From Planctomycetota bacterium (GTDB lineage Bacteria > Planctomycetota > PLA2 > JAEUHO01), in the NCBI GenBank assembly GCA_029259775.1, contig JAJDEN010000045.1, positions 1 through 64,000 of the forward strand: DNA of 64,000 nt. The letters are read 5' to 3'. Position 1 is the stretch's first letter. Every line of letters starts with the position of its first letter. Position numbers and translations under genes: made by a program. The notes beneath the pieces were generated by a model. It was not told the origin of the DNA. It ran no database searches and worked only from the letters and a program-made list of their open reading frames with translations. Shown one piece after another: positions 27,877 through 36,518 of the stretch.

Positions 27877-28140
27877 CTAGAGGACGTAGCGGATCGTGTC
27901 GTCGGCGCCGAGGCGCTCGTAGACGCTCAGGCGATGGGTCTCGTCCTCCACCACGAGGGCGAGTCGGTAGCTCACGTACTTCCCGGAGCTGCTCGCACGC
28001 GAAGCCTCGAACGTGTGCTCCAGGTCGCCGACGATCTCGAGCGCCAACGTGCGAATCGTGTCCGCGCACGTGCCGACGATGCGGTAGCTCCACTGCGTGG
28101 GGTAGCTGATCTCGGGCGTCTGGTCGTCGAAGGTGCTCAC
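27877..28140 (-). CDS. DUF493 (YbeD-like) protein
   Basis: The 87-residue product from GTG 28140 contains ISYPTQWSYRIVGTCADTI, LTFE-like helix DLEHTFEASRASSSGKYVSY and LALVVEDETHRLSVYERLGA, the ferredoxin-like alpha/beta pattern of DUF493/YbeD. E. coli YbeD is a small ACT-like domain protein of unclear function found near lipoylation genes; no lipoate gene is near here. An alternative ATG at 28191 would add 17 residues that are Pro-rich and would overlap the divergent gene start, so the GTG is preferred. Confidence 0.75.
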   Translation of the reverse strand: MSTFDDQTPEISYPTQWSYRIVGTCADTIRTLALEIVGDLEHTFEASRASSSGKYVSYRLALVVEDETHRLSVYERLGADDTIRYVL

Positions 28141-28189
28141 GCAGGGATGGTACGCGCTCGGTGGGGGAGCGGGTAGGGTGGGCGGGAGC

Positions 28190-28441
28190 ATGCGGACCTA
28201 CCCCAAGCCCCCGCTCCGTCGCGTGATCCATGGCATCTGCGGGCTCGTCGTCGGGTTCTTTTCCGGCCTGCTGCTGGGCCTCGAGTTCAGTGACGTGGGA
28301 TTGTCAGACCCGACCAGCCACCCGACCGACGGTTGGCCTTGGAATCTGGCGGGAGCCATCTGTGCGGCCTCGACGCTCCTCTGGGGCGTGCTCGCCGCGC
28401 TGTACCTCGATCGGTTCTGGGATTGGTGGATCGACAGCTAG
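28190..28441 (+). CDS. small two-pass membrane protein
   Basis: The 83-residue protein has a basic N-terminus (RTYPKPPLRRVIHG), a first membrane segment ICGLVVGFFSGLLLGLEF, a short polar loop with DPTSHPTDGWPW, and a second segment LAGAICAASTLLWGVLAALYL ending DRFWDWWIDS. I do not recognise a family. The start is supported by GGGAGC just upstream of the ATG. It is divergent from the DUF493 gene with only 49 bases between starts. Confidence 0.55.
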   Translation: MRTYPKPPLRRVIHGICGLVVGFFSGLLLGLEFSDVGLSDPTSHPTDGWPWNLAGAICAASTLLWGVLAALYLDRFWDWWIDS

Positions 28442-28478
28442 GTGGGCGTCCAGCCACCGTTCGTGGTTCGATGGGGGC

Positions 28479-29246
28479 GTGAACCGTACGACTGTCGAAG
28501 ACCTGCTGGACCGCGTCCGCCGCGGCGACCTGGATGTCGCCGACGCGACGGATCAACTCGCGGGCGTCGTGCCCGGTCTGGACCACGCGGCCGAGCGCGT
28601 CGACGGCATCGCGCACCTCGATCACCACCGCGCGCTGCGCTGCGGCTTCCCCGAGGTCGTGTTCGGTGCGTCGAAGACGCCGACCGATCTCGTCGCGATC
28701 GCGAAGAGCATCCTGGAGCGCAGCGAGACGTTGCTCGTCACGCGGGTGGACAACCAACGGGCTGCGGCTCTGAGCGCCGCGTTTGAGGACGCCGAGCATC
28801 ACGTGCGCGCGCAGGCGGTGACGGTGCGGCGCGGCGAGCGCAAGCCCGGCCGGCCGGGCTTGCTGATCCTCACGGCGGGCACGGGTGACGTGCCGGTCGC
28901 CGAGGAGGCGCGCGTCACGGCGGAGCTGATGGGGCAGGCGCCGGAGGTCGTGCACGACGTGGGCGTCGCGGGCTTGCACCGGATTCTCGGCGAGAGCGAG
29001 CGGCTGAAGGCGGCGCGCGTCGTGATCGTGGCCGCGGGCATGGATGGGGCGCTGCCGAGTGTCGTCGGCGGCCTCGTCGGCGTACCCGTGATTGCGGTGC
29101 CGACGAGTGTCGGCTACGGCATGTCGCTGGACGGCCTCGCACCCATGCTGAGCATGATGAACGCGTGTGCCCCGGGCGTGTGCGTCGTCAACGTCGACAA
29201 CGGCTTCGGCGCCGGCTACCTGGGCGCGTTGATCAACGGCACGTAG
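28479..29246 (+). CDS. larB: nickel pincer cofactor biosynthesis protein LarB
   Basis: The 255-residue protein matches LarB (related to PurE in its C-terminal half): LDHHRALRCGFPEVVFGASK, ILTAGTGDVPVAEEARVTAE, VVHDVGVAGLHRIL and AAGMDGALPSVVGGLVGVPV. LarB carboxylates the pyridinium ring of nicotinic acid adenine dinucleotide and cleaves the phosphoanhydride, the first step of the nickel pincer cofactor used by lactate racemase and other LarA-like racemases. larC, larE and larA are not in this window. The start is GTG 28479, the only one that gives the conserved N-terminus NRTTVEDLLDRVRRGDLDVA. Confidence 0.9.
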   Translation: MNRTTVEDLLDRVRRGDLDVADATDQLAGVVPGLDHAAERVDGIAHLDHHRALRCGFPEVVFGASKTPTDLVAIAKSILERSETLLVTRVDNQRAAALSAAFEDAEHHVRAQAVTVRRGERKPGRPGLLILTAGTGDVPVAEEARVTAELMGQAPEVVHDVGVAGLHRILGESERLKAARVVIVAAGMDGALPSVVGGLVGVPVIAVPTSVGYGMSLDGLAPMLSMMNACAPGVCVVNVDNGFGAGYLGALINGT

Positions 29247-29277
29247 TCCGATCCTGAGCTGACACCGCTCGCCCCGC

Positions 29278-29300
29278 TCGGCCGTCGTCAGCACCCGTGT
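29278..29300 (+). repeat. 3-prime-associated dispersed repeat, copy 2
   Basis: The 23 bases are identical to 15912-15934 and begin 32 bases after the larB stop codon, in the same orientation relative to the upstream gene. Confidence 0.7.
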
Positions 29301-29330
29301 AGGGGCGGCCCGAGCTACGGCGCAGCCGGA

Positions 29331-29352
29331 GCGGGTGGCCGCCCACACCCGC
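29331..29352 (+). terminator. terminator-like hairpin after larB
   Basis: A perfect 7-bp stem GCGGGTG / CACCCGC with an 8-base loop. There is no T tract, so an intrinsic terminator is only a suggestion. Confidence 0.3.
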
Positions 29353-29549
29353 CTGCGGTCGGCCTTGGGCCATGGCGCCACGCCACCACCAGCCGACCCA
29401 TGCCTCCCTTCGCCCGGGGAGGTCTTCAGGTCACGAATGTCGAACAGAATTCCCGGTCTCGGTGTCTCTCGTCGGCATCCAACCCTCCGGGCGCTTGGAT
29501 TGAACGTTAGATCGGCGGGCGCCTCTTCCCCCTACACCGGAGGTTCGTG

Positions 29550-30329
29550 ATGAATCAGATTCCCCTCGTCGTGGCGTGTGTCTTCTTGATGGGCCTCGTC
29601 GGATGTGGTGGCGGAAGCGGGAGCGGAGGATTCCTCGGACTTGGAGACGGTGTCGGTCCGGCTCGGGTCGTCCTCGGGGTCGCCGGGAAGTTCGCGATCC
29701 TCGCGAAGTCAGGCATCTCTACCGTGCCAAATTCCGAGGTGACGGGCGATATTGGTGCGAGTCCGATCGATCAGACCGCCATCACGGGGTTCTCGGAAAC
29801 GATGGACGCCTCGAATACCTTCTCGATCTCATTCCAGGTGATCGGACAGATCTACGCAGCTGACTATGCTGCCCCCACACCCACTTACATGATCGCGGCA
29901 GTCAGCGACATGGAGGACGCCTACACCGACGCCGCCGGGCGCATGCTGCCCGACGCTACCGAGCTCGGGGAGGGCGAGATCGGCGGGTTGACTATTGCCC
30001 CCGGCCTCTACAAATGGGGTACGGATGTCCTGATCTCCACGGACGTCACTCTCTCGGGCGGACCGAACGACCGCTGGATCTTCCAGATTGCGGGCGGCCT
30101 CACCATGGCATCTGCGAAGAAGGTGATTCTGGCGGGCGGCGCGAGGGCGGAGAACATCGTCTGGCAGGTCTTCGGCTCTGTCGCCATCGGCACGACCGGG
30201 CAGTTCAAGGGGGTGGTGCTGTGCCAGACGGACATCAACCTGGGCACAGGCGCCTCGGTGAACGGCCGTCTGCTGGCGCAGACCGCGGTCAACCTCGACC
30301 AGAACGCAGTCACCGAACCGGCCCCGTAG
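29550..30329 (+). CDS. DUF3494 ice-binding-fold lipoprotein
   Basis: The 259-residue protein has a lipoprotein signal (VVACVFLMGLVGCGGG). From residue about 45 it follows the DUF3494 beta-solenoid: FAILAKSGISTVPNSEVTGD, IGASPIDQTAITGF, APGLYKWGTDVLISTDVTLS, WIFQIAGGLTMASAKKVILA and WQVFGSVAIGTTGQFKGVVL. Many DUF3494 proteins bind ice; others are adhesins or of unknown role, so cold adaptation is only a possibility. ATG 29550 is chosen over GTG 29547 because GGAGG lies six bases upstream. The Gly/Ser tether after the lipid Cys suggests surface display. Confidence 0.85.
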   Translation: MNQIPLVVACVFLMGLVGCGGGSGSGGFLGLGDGVGPARVVLGVAGKFAILAKSGISTVPNSEVTGDIGASPIDQTAITGFSETMDASNTFSISFQVIGQIYAADYAAPTPTYMIAAVSDMEDAYTDAAGRMLPDATELGEGEIGGLTIAPGLYKWGTDVLISTDVTLSGGPNDRWIFQIAGGLTMASAKKVILAGGARAENIVWQVFGSVAIGTTGQFKGVVLCQTDINLGTGASVNGRLLAQTAVNLDQNAVTEPAP

Positions 30330-30501
30330 TCGTCGCCACCTGGCCCCGCCGTGGCCCGCACCTGCGACCAGCCCGCAAAGGACCCGGCCGGCAGCGCACG
30401 CATCTACGCCTAGTACCGAAGCATGCCGCGTCACAAGTTCACCAGTCGGTGACGTTGGGCGCCTGTGACGTACTGAGTCTCGGACGCGCCACGGTCGGCT
30501 G

Positions 30502-33500
30502 CTACTCCGGCAGGCCCCACAACACCCAGGCCGCCCAGTAGTACGGATGCTTCCACTTCTCGTGGCCGCGGACGAAGGCTTGTGCCTGCTTCAAGGCGGC
30601 CGCGGCGCCGACGCCCTTCCCCTCCTTGGGATTCCAGAGCTCGTAGAACTTCACCATCAAGGCCTGCGTGGCCTCGTCGTCCACCTTCCAGAGTGAACAG
30701 ATCACGCGCGGTGCGCCCGCGAACATGAAGGCGCGCGTGAGACCGAGGATTCCCTCCGTCAGGTAAAGGCGGCCCTTGCCCGTCTCGCAGGCGGAGAGGA
30801 GAGCGAGGTCGGACGGGATCTTCTTGCGCATGATCTCGAGAGCGGAGAGGAAGCCGTCGTTCTCGGCGTCCGGGGTGAGCGCCAAAGCTGATAACTGCGG
30901 CCGTTCCGCGTGCACAAGACCATGGCACGCAAAGTGAACCGCCCGCCAGCGCTCCTGCGTGCCCAACACCTCATCGAGCTGCGCCTCGGAAGCCTTGCTG
31001 CCGAGGAAGCGCACGTCACCGATCGCTTCGACCTCCTTGCGGGTTGCCGGGAGGCGCGCGAGGCGCTGGAGGCTGCCTGCACGCGCTGCGGTCGCACCGG
31101 GACGCGCCGTGGCCCCGTAGACCGGGTCGCCGAAAGCCAGCACTCTCTTTCCGCGAGCAGCCGTGGCCTGCCTGAGGAGACCGAGGGTCGTCCCCGACGG
31201 CGCGTAGGCGACCTCCTTGTCGGGCATCAGCAGGAAGAATGGAACGTAGCCAAGGATGCCCATCGGCGACACGAGCACGCGCTTGACGTCCTTCGGAAGC
31301 TCCAGTCGCTCGATCACGAGCGCGCGCAGGGCAGACACCTTCGCCGCCTCGACAGACATCGGGCCCGAGAGAAGTGCTTCGGCTGCGGCTTGGATGTCCT
31401 TCGACGGAGGCAGCGCGATCGCGCGGGCAGACGCCTTCCGAACGACCAGCGCGACACCCTCACCGTGGGCCAGCGCGTAGTAGACGAGCGCCTCATCCGC
31501 CGCGAGATTGCCCTGGATCGTGGACAAGCCGTCGGGCTGCCCAAGCGTGATCGCCGCCGAGCGCTTCTGCTCCCGTTCGACTTGCCGCGCTACGCGGCCA
31601 ACCACGGCCCTCGCGTCGTCCCACTGCTTGCGCGCACTTCGAACGGCTCCGAGCGAACCGGTGCGATGCGCCCGCCTGTACGCATCCAAGGCGATTCGCG
31701 CAGCCCCTCGCGCATGGTTCAACGCCGCCAGACTCTCACCAGGGATCGTGGCCCTCTCCAGGGCGCTGCGTGAGCCGAGGGACTCGCGCAGCGAGCTCGC
31801 GCGTCCCTGCTCCAGGAACAGCAACAAGGCGGGGACGTCGCCCGCGCGCAGCGCTGCCCTGTACGCGACGTCGTACACATCGAAGTAGGACTCGCGCGCG
31901 GCGGCCCCCTCGCCTTCGGCCAAACCGGTTCCCAGGTCCACAACCTCGGCAAGGGCCTTCTTCACCCAGGCCACGGACTCCGCCGCCTCCCCTCGTTCCA
32001 GCGCCAACCAGGCCAAGCCTGCGTGGAGGCGGGCCGTCGCGTCGCGGCTCTGCACCACGTCGGCGAGTTTCAGCGCCTCCTCGAACGCGGTACGGCTTTG
32101 CTGAAAGTCACCGCGCTTGCCGTGGACGATGCCCATGTTCGAGAGCGCGATCAGTTCCGCGCGCTTGTCGTTGATGGCGCGGCTGATGGCGCGTGCGCGC
32201 GAGCTTGCCGCCAGCGCTTCAGGCAGGTTGTCGAGCCCCAGGTGTGCGTGGCCCGTGTTGATCAGGGCGACGCCCAAACTCAGCCGGTCGCCGATGGCCT
32301 CGGCAATGGCGGCGCTCTCGGCGTAGTGCTTCAACGCAACGTCGGATTCGCCCAGCGTCTGCATCAGCATGCCGAGGCTGATCAGGGTCCGCGCGATGCC
32401 GGACCTGTCCTCGGTCGCGCGCTTGATCTCAAGCGATCGCCGGAAACACTCCCGCGCCTCCTCGTAGTTGCCGACCCGCTCGAGCACCACGCCCATGTTG
32501 GTCAGGGTGTTGGAACTCTCAGGCCGCATCTTCAGACGCTGCTTCAGCTCGAGCGCTTCGACGTACTTCGCCAGCGCTTCCGCATGGTCGCCACGTTTTG
32601 CATACGCTTGCCCCATCGCGTCGAGCGTGATGGCAGCACCGCGCTGGTCACCGAGTGCGCGTTCGGCGATCAGGACTTGCTCGTGAAGCGCCAACGCTTC
32701 GCCGTAGTACCCCAACTGCATCTTGATCTGGGCGATCACGCCCTGGCTCTCCTTGATGCCGTGCTGCGCTCCGAGCCGCTGACGAATCTCGAGCGCCTCG
32801 CGGAGGTGCTTCAAGGCCTCCGAATGCTCGGCCCGCTTCTCGTGCACGCACCCCAAGTTGTGCAACGTCCTGGCGAGGCTCTTGGCGGCTCCCAGCTTGC
32901 GCAAGAGAGCGAGAGCTTCACGCTGCCGCAGTAAGGCTTCTTCGAACTCTCCGAGATCGAGGTGAGCGTTGCCCAGGTTGCTGAGCGCCGTTGCCAGACC
33001 TGCTTCGTCGCCGAACTCCCGTGTCAACCGGATGACCTCGGCGTAGCCCTCAACGGCCTTGCGCGCCTCGCCCATCGTGTGCTGCAGGCCGCACACGTTG
33101 AGGAGGGCCTGCGCGATCTTCAGGCCATCGCCCAACTCGCGCTCAAGCGCCAAGCGGCGCGTCCACATCCGAACCGCCAACTCCCGCCGACCCGCCTTGA
33201 ATGCCTCACTTCCGGCGATGTGCACCACGAGAGCGGCGCGCTGCAACCAACCGAGCTTCACGGCGCCATCTGCTGCGCGCGTCAAGACCTCAGCTCCTTC
33301 GTCGAGGCGGCGGAGCCTCAGGAGCGCGACGCCGTGAGCGGACACGATGCGGACGCGCAACACGGAATCGAGCGGCCCCGCCAAGCCGCTCGCCAATTTG
33401 ATCTCGGCTGCCGGATCCCTCCGTGCGCCGGCGGCTCGCATGTCCGCGAAGACCCTGCGGGCCTCTTCGTCCGGTTTCTTGCCGCGCTGTGAATCGACAT

Positions 33501-33774
33501 AGGCCGACAGCTTCGCCACCGCCTTCCCGGAAGGCGCCGCCTTGGCGAATGCAGCCGCCGCGTCGTTCGCACCGCGGGCACCGAGTTCCTCCACGACGAG
33601 CCAGGGATCGGGCGAGGGCTTCTTGGCGAGAGCCTTGAGAGCCTTCTCGTCCTTTCGCTCAAAGGCCGCGAGCACTTCGTCGGCGCCCTGAACCGACGCT
33701 GGCTTTCGCTTGTCTGCTGCAGCGGTCCCCAGGGTGAGCACTAGGCAGACGAAGACCCCGAGCGCTGTACGCAT
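30502..33774 (-). CDS. exported TPR-CHAT caspase-like peptidase
   Basis: The 1090-residue protein starts with a signal peptide (LGVFVCLVLTLGTAAA). Residues about 150-640 are tetratricopeptide repeats (for example ATALSNLGNAHLDLGEFEEA, RTLHNLGCVHEKRAEHSEAL, NTLTNMGVVLERVGNYEEA). Residues about 760-1088 form a CHAT domain of the clan CD protease fold, with the catalytic His in VHFACHGLVH near 947 and the catalytic Cys in LLSACETGKG near 994, and FAGAPRVICSLWKVDDEATQ. Cytosolic TPR-CHAT proteins act in caspase-like immunity, but this copy carries an export signal, so its substrate is probably extracytoplasmic. No partner gasdermin or target gene lies nearby. Confidence 0.88.
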   Translation of the reverse strand: MRTALGVFVCLVLTLGTAAADKRKPASVQGADEVLAAFERKDEKALKALAKKPSPDPWLVVEELGARGANDAAAAFAKAAPSGKAVAKLSAYVDSQRGKKPDEEARRVFADMRAAGARRDPAAEIKLASGLAGPLDSVLRVRIVSAHGVALLRLRRLDEGAEVLTRAADGAVKLGWLQRAALVVHIAGSEAFKAGRRELAVRMWTRRLALERELGDGLKIAQALLNVCGLQHTMGEARKAVEGYAEVIRLTREFGDEAGLATALSNLGNAHLDLGEFEEALLRQREALALLRKLGAAKSLARTLHNLGCVHEKRAEHSEALKHLREALEIRQRLGAQHGIKESQGVIAQIKMQLGYYGEALALHEQVLIAERALGDQRGAAITLDAMGQAYAKRGDHAEALAKYVEALELKQRLKMRPESSNTLTNMGVVLERVGNYEEARECFRRSLEIKRATEDRSGIARTLISLGMLMQTLGESDVALKHYAESAAIAEAIGDRLSLGVALINTGHAHLGLDNLPEALAASSRARAISRAINDKRAELIALSNMGIVHGKRGDFQQSRTAFEEALKLADVVQSRDATARLHAGLAWLALERGEAAESVAWVKKALAEVVDLGTGLAEGEGAAARESYFDVYDVAYRAALRAGDVPALLLFLEQGRASSLRESLGSRSALERATIPGESLAALNHARGAARIALDAYRRAHRTGSLGAVRSARKQWDDARAVVGRVARQVEREQKRSAAITLGQPDGLSTIQGNLAADEALVYYALAHGEGVALVVRKASARAIALPPSKDIQAAAEALLSGPMSVEAAKVSALRALVIERLELPKDVKRVLVSPMGILGYVPFFLLMPDKEVAYAPSGTTLGLLRQATAARGKRVLAFGDPVYGATARPGATAARAGSLQRLARLPATRKEVEAIGDVRFLGSKASEAQLDEVLGTQERWRAVHFACHGLVHAERPQLSALALTPDAENDGFLSALEIMRKKIPSDLALLSACETGKGRLYLTEGILGLTRAFMFAGAPRVICSLWKVDDEATQALMVKFYELWNPKEGKGVGAAAALKQAQAFVRGHEKWKHPYYWAAWVLWGLPE

Positions 33775-33939
33775 CGTTATCCGGATCGGCGGGAATTCGC
33801 CGGAGCCATTTCACGAAATCGGCTGTCGAAGGGCAAGGGGGAGCACACCGCGCGGCGAACTTTCACACGGTTCGGTACGCAACTGCGCTTGGTGTCAAGC
33901 GTCCTGGGCCTCTACCCTCAGCCAAGCAGGAGTGATGCG

Positions 33940-34379
33940 ATGCATAACCTCGAACATCTGTTTCTGGTCGGCGAGTTCGCAGAGAGATCGCGTCTGCTGT
34001 CAGGGCTGACGCTCGAGCAAGTGACGGTCCGGCCGGCGGGCACGGCGCACTCCATCTACGACGAGCTATGGCACCTTGTGGGATACCAGCAGAGCATCAT
34101 CGAGCCGAGCGACGCACCGCCCGGCGACCGGTACCCGACCGCGCCGCCGGAACACGAAGACGAATGGCACCAGCTGGTGCAACTGTTCCTGACCGGTGCT
34201 CGAGCTGCAGCAGACTTGGGACAGGCGCCGGCGCGACTGGCCGCCGAGCTCGAGCCCGGCGTGACCTTGGCTGACGAACTGAACTGCGTGGCTGTGCACA
34301 ACGCATATCACTTCGGCAGATCGTTGCGTTGCGCCAGCGGATCGGCGCGTGGCCGCCCAGAGCGACAGATGCGTCGTGA
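33940..34379 (+). pseudogene. DinB-superfamily protein with a 1-base frameshift
   Basis: From ATG 33940 (AGGAG just upstream) the frame gives a DinB_2-type four-helix protein: LEHLFLVGEFAERSRLLSGL, IYDELWHLVGYQQSII, and VAVHNAYHFGR near the end, with metal-type His residues. After HFG at about 34317 the annotated frame becomes implausible (SLRCASGSARGRPERQ). Shifting by one base gives IVALRQRIGAWPPRATDAS and a stop at 34377-34379, the normal family ending (HLGQIv.LRr..GaWPP). One base is therefore missing near 34315-34320. Without correction the frame runs to 34482. It is either a real mutation or a sequencing/assembly error. Confidence 0.75.
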
Positions 34380-34386
34380 GTGCGAG

Positions 34387-34540
34387 TACGGAGCCCGGCA
34401 GTTTCCACCGGAACCGGGAGGCCCTGCACCGCGTGCCCGTGTTGGTGGAATCTGCCGGCCTTCTCATGGAAGCCCGGAATAGTTGTTCGAAACTCGCGTG
34501 CGACCCTCACCACTATCGAACAGAATTCCCGGGCTCCGTA
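34387..34540. repeat. nested inverted repeats
   Basis: TACGGAGCCCGG (34387-34398) is the exact inverse of CCGGGCTCCGTA (34529-34540). Inside, AGCCCGGAATAGTTGTTCGA (34471-34490) is a near inverse of TCGAACAGAATTCCCGGGCT (34517-34536). The block lies between the frameshifted DinB gene and the beta-propeller lipoprotein gene, which are convergent, in a 231-base gap with no gene. The inner right arm shares TCGAACAGAATTCCCGG with 29443-29459. Confidence 0.65.
34455..34477. repeat. CCATGGAAG-type hairpin element, copy 1
   Basis: CCGGCCTTCTCATGGAAGCC plus CGG folds into a hairpin with a CTTC/GAAG core and CCGG ends. It matches 36716-36738 at 19 of 23 positions with pairing largely kept. It lies inside the nested inverted repeats. 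Confidence 0.5.
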
Positions 34541-34610
34541 TCACCCCGTGACGGAGGAGAGCCAACCTTCTCATCCCATCTCCGTATCCCCGAAGTAGGC
34601 GAGAGCGCCC

Positions 34611-36518
34611 CTACGGCAGGGGCGGGGACCACAGGGCGATCTCATTGCGCACCCCGGCCCCGATCGCGGCTTGCGAGATCTGACGCGCCGCCGCAGAGCC
34701 GTCACTCGGCGCGACGAAGACCTCGAACACACCGTCCGTGTTCGCGTCGGCGCGGTAGACGACCTGGGACGAGTCCGAGGTGAAGCACCGATCCGTTACG
34801 TGTCCACCGGCCGTGAGCGGGCCGCTCAGCTTCACCCGCCCGGTATTGTCCGGCAGGATCGCGTAGAGTTCGAACGACCCGCCCGGAAGCTCTCTGGCCG
34901 AGTAGACGATGCGTGAGCTGTCCGGCGCCCACTGACCCGGGCCGATCGAGCCGTCCAAGGGGAGGTCCGCGTGCAGCTCGACCGCCGCCGCGCCGGTCGG
35001 CCCGGCGGTGTAGAGGCGTGAGCGCATTCCGCTTTGATTCACGTCGTAGAGGATCTTCGTACTATCGGGTGCCCAGAACCAGCTCAGCGTGCCCACGTCG
35101 CCTCCTCCGAGCGCATGGTTGACCCGCACGTTGCTCGCGCCCGTGGGCAGGGAGGTGTAGAGCTCATCGACGCTCTGGGAGTCCTGGTTCGCCGCGTACG
35201 CAACGCGCGAACTGTCCGGCGCCCACGCGAAGTTCCACACGAGCTTGCCCGAGTTGGTGGGAAACGGTGTATGCAGGTTGGCACGGGTCCCGCCGGCGGC
35301 GGGCACGGTGAAGCCGTCGATGCTCCTGAAGTCGTGGTTGATCATGAAGGCGAGGCGCGAGCTATCCGGCGCCCACCGGAAGCCATTCTCGACCTCATCT
35401 CGGGCAACGAGCGTCCCACTCACCTCGGCACTCCCTCCACCGGCAGCGGGTGACGTGTGAAGCGTGGTGTTGTCCTGGCTCGCTCCCGTGCCCATCGCCA
35501 GGAACGCCACACGCGAGCTATCCGGCGCCCACCCGACCGCATCCAACACGTTGGCGTTCGCCGGCAGTGGCCCGTTCAGCTTGACGTTTCCGGTGCCGTC
35601 CGGCAGGGAGGTATAGATCTCGTTCTTCCCGACGACGTCCTGGTCGGCCACGTAGGCCAATCGCGAGCCATCGGGAGCCCACTCGATCGAACTGAACTCC
35701 ACGCCGCCGCCTGCAGCGATCGGACCATTGACCTTCCGGTTGTCCGTCCCGTCGCTGCGGGACGTGAAGAGCTCCGAGACGGCAGCATCCTGGGTGCCCC
35801 AGTAGGCGAGGCGCGTGCCGTCCGGCGACCAGCTGCGGTTGCTGAGTAGCCCCGCCTGGTTCAGGCCCGTCAGCAGGTAGACCTGGCCGCCGGCCTGGAG
35901 CGGTCCGTTGGCTTTGACCGGCGTGCCGCTCCCATCGCTGTTGGCGATATAGATCTCGAAGGTCAGGTCGGTGTCCTGGTCCGCGCGGTAGGCGACCTTC
36001 GATCCATCCGGGGAGATCGTGAAGTGCGTCACGTTGCCGCCCGCAACGAGCGGAGCCGAAAGCTTGACTGGAGCGGGCGCGCCCGCGGCCAGATCGGCGC
36101 GGAAGAGTTCCTGGACGCCTGCGATCACCTCGGCGATGTAGACGACGAAGCTGGCCGCGCCGACGCGAACCAGCATGGTGTCCGAGCTCGTCAGGCCGCC
36201 GTCGTCCGTCGCGCTGAACTCGAAGGTCAATGTCTCCGATCCCACCGCCGCCGCCGTGAACGTTGCGGTGTCCGTGGCGCCGCCCGTCAGCGCCACCGCG
36301 GAACCGCCGGTCTGGGTCCAGGCGACTGAGACGACCGTGCCGTCCGTGTCCGCCGCCATGCCCGACAGCGTGACGGCCGCGCCGTTGGCTACGTCTTGAT
36401 CAGCCCCGGCATCGGCTGTCGGGGCGACATTGACACCGCCGCCGCCGCCGCTACCGCCGCACGCCGCCAAGACCATGGTGAACAGGATGCCCAGACCCAG
36501 CACTCGATACAGACCCAT
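34611..36518 (-). CDS. beta-propeller (TolB-like) lipoprotein with PKD/Ig-like domain
   Basis: From ATG 36518 the product has 635 residues with a lipoprotein signal ending in MVLAACGG. A PKD/Ig-like domain follows (APTADAGADQDVANGAAVTL). The remaining 500 residues are WD40/TolB-type propeller blades with repeated SPDGSKVAYRADQD, WAPDGSRLAYVADQD, WAPDSSRVAYAANQD and SLPDGTGNVKLNGPL patterns, about eleven in number, the PD40 motif of periplasmic beta propellers. It would be a lipid-anchored binding protein; ligand unknown. An upstream ATG at 36566 adds 16 residues that break the signal peptide, so it is not used. Confidence 0.8.
   Translation of the reverse strand: MGLYRVLGLGILFTMVLAACGGSGGGGGVNVAPTADAGADQDVANGAAVTLSGMAADTDGTVVSVAWTQTGGSAVALTGGATDTATFTAAAVGSETLTFEFSATDDGGLTSSDTMLVRVGAASFVVYIAEVIAGVQELFRADLAAGAPAPVKLSAPLVAGGNVTHFTISPDGSKVAYRADQDTDLTFEIYIANSDGSGTPVKANGPLQAGGQVYLLTGLNQAGLLSNRSWSPDGTRLAYWGTQDAAVSELFTSRSDGTDNRKVNGPIAAGGGVEFSSIEWAPDGSRLAYVADQDVVGKNEIYTSLPDGTGNVKLNGPLPANANVLDAVGWAPDSSRVAFLAMGTGASQDNTTLHTSPAAGGGSAEVSGTLVARDEVENGFRWAPDSSRLAFMINHDFRSIDGFTVPAAGGTRANLHTPFPTNSGKLVWNFAWAPDSSRVAYAANQDSQSVDELYTSLPTGASNVRVNHALGGGDVGTLSWFWAPDSTKILYDVNQSGMRSRLYTAGPTGAAAVELHADLPLDGSIGPGQWAPDSSRIVYSARELPGGSFELYAILPDNTGRVKLSGPLTAGGHVTDRCFTSDSSQVVYRADANTDGVFEVFVAPSDGSAAARQISQAAIGAGVRNEIALWSPPLP

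Larger units (their letters stand above)
29247..29549. other. gene-free region with repeats and a possible terminator
   Basis: This 303-base gap follows larB. It holds the dispersed repeat at 29278-29300, a terminator-like hairpin (GCGGGTG, 8-base loop, CACCCGC, 29331-29352) and TCGAACAGAATTCCCGG at 29443-29459, which recurs at 34517-34533. The promoter of the ice-binding-fold lipoprotein must lie in its last part. No RNA gene is recognised. Confidence 0.6.

Noticed and set aside
27877..28191. ATG at 28191 as start of the DUF493 gene
   Set aside because: It adds a Pro-rich non-conserved stretch and collides with the divergent gene start; GTG 28140 fits the domain.
29400..29530. Integron attC site suggested by AACGTTAGAT at 29508-29517
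   Set aside because: Only one core site matches; the paired RYYYAAC end and an integrase are missing.
34380..34482. C-terminal extension of the DinB gene to 34482
   Set aside because: The sequence after HFG is not DinB-like while the +1 frame restores the family ending and stops at 34379.
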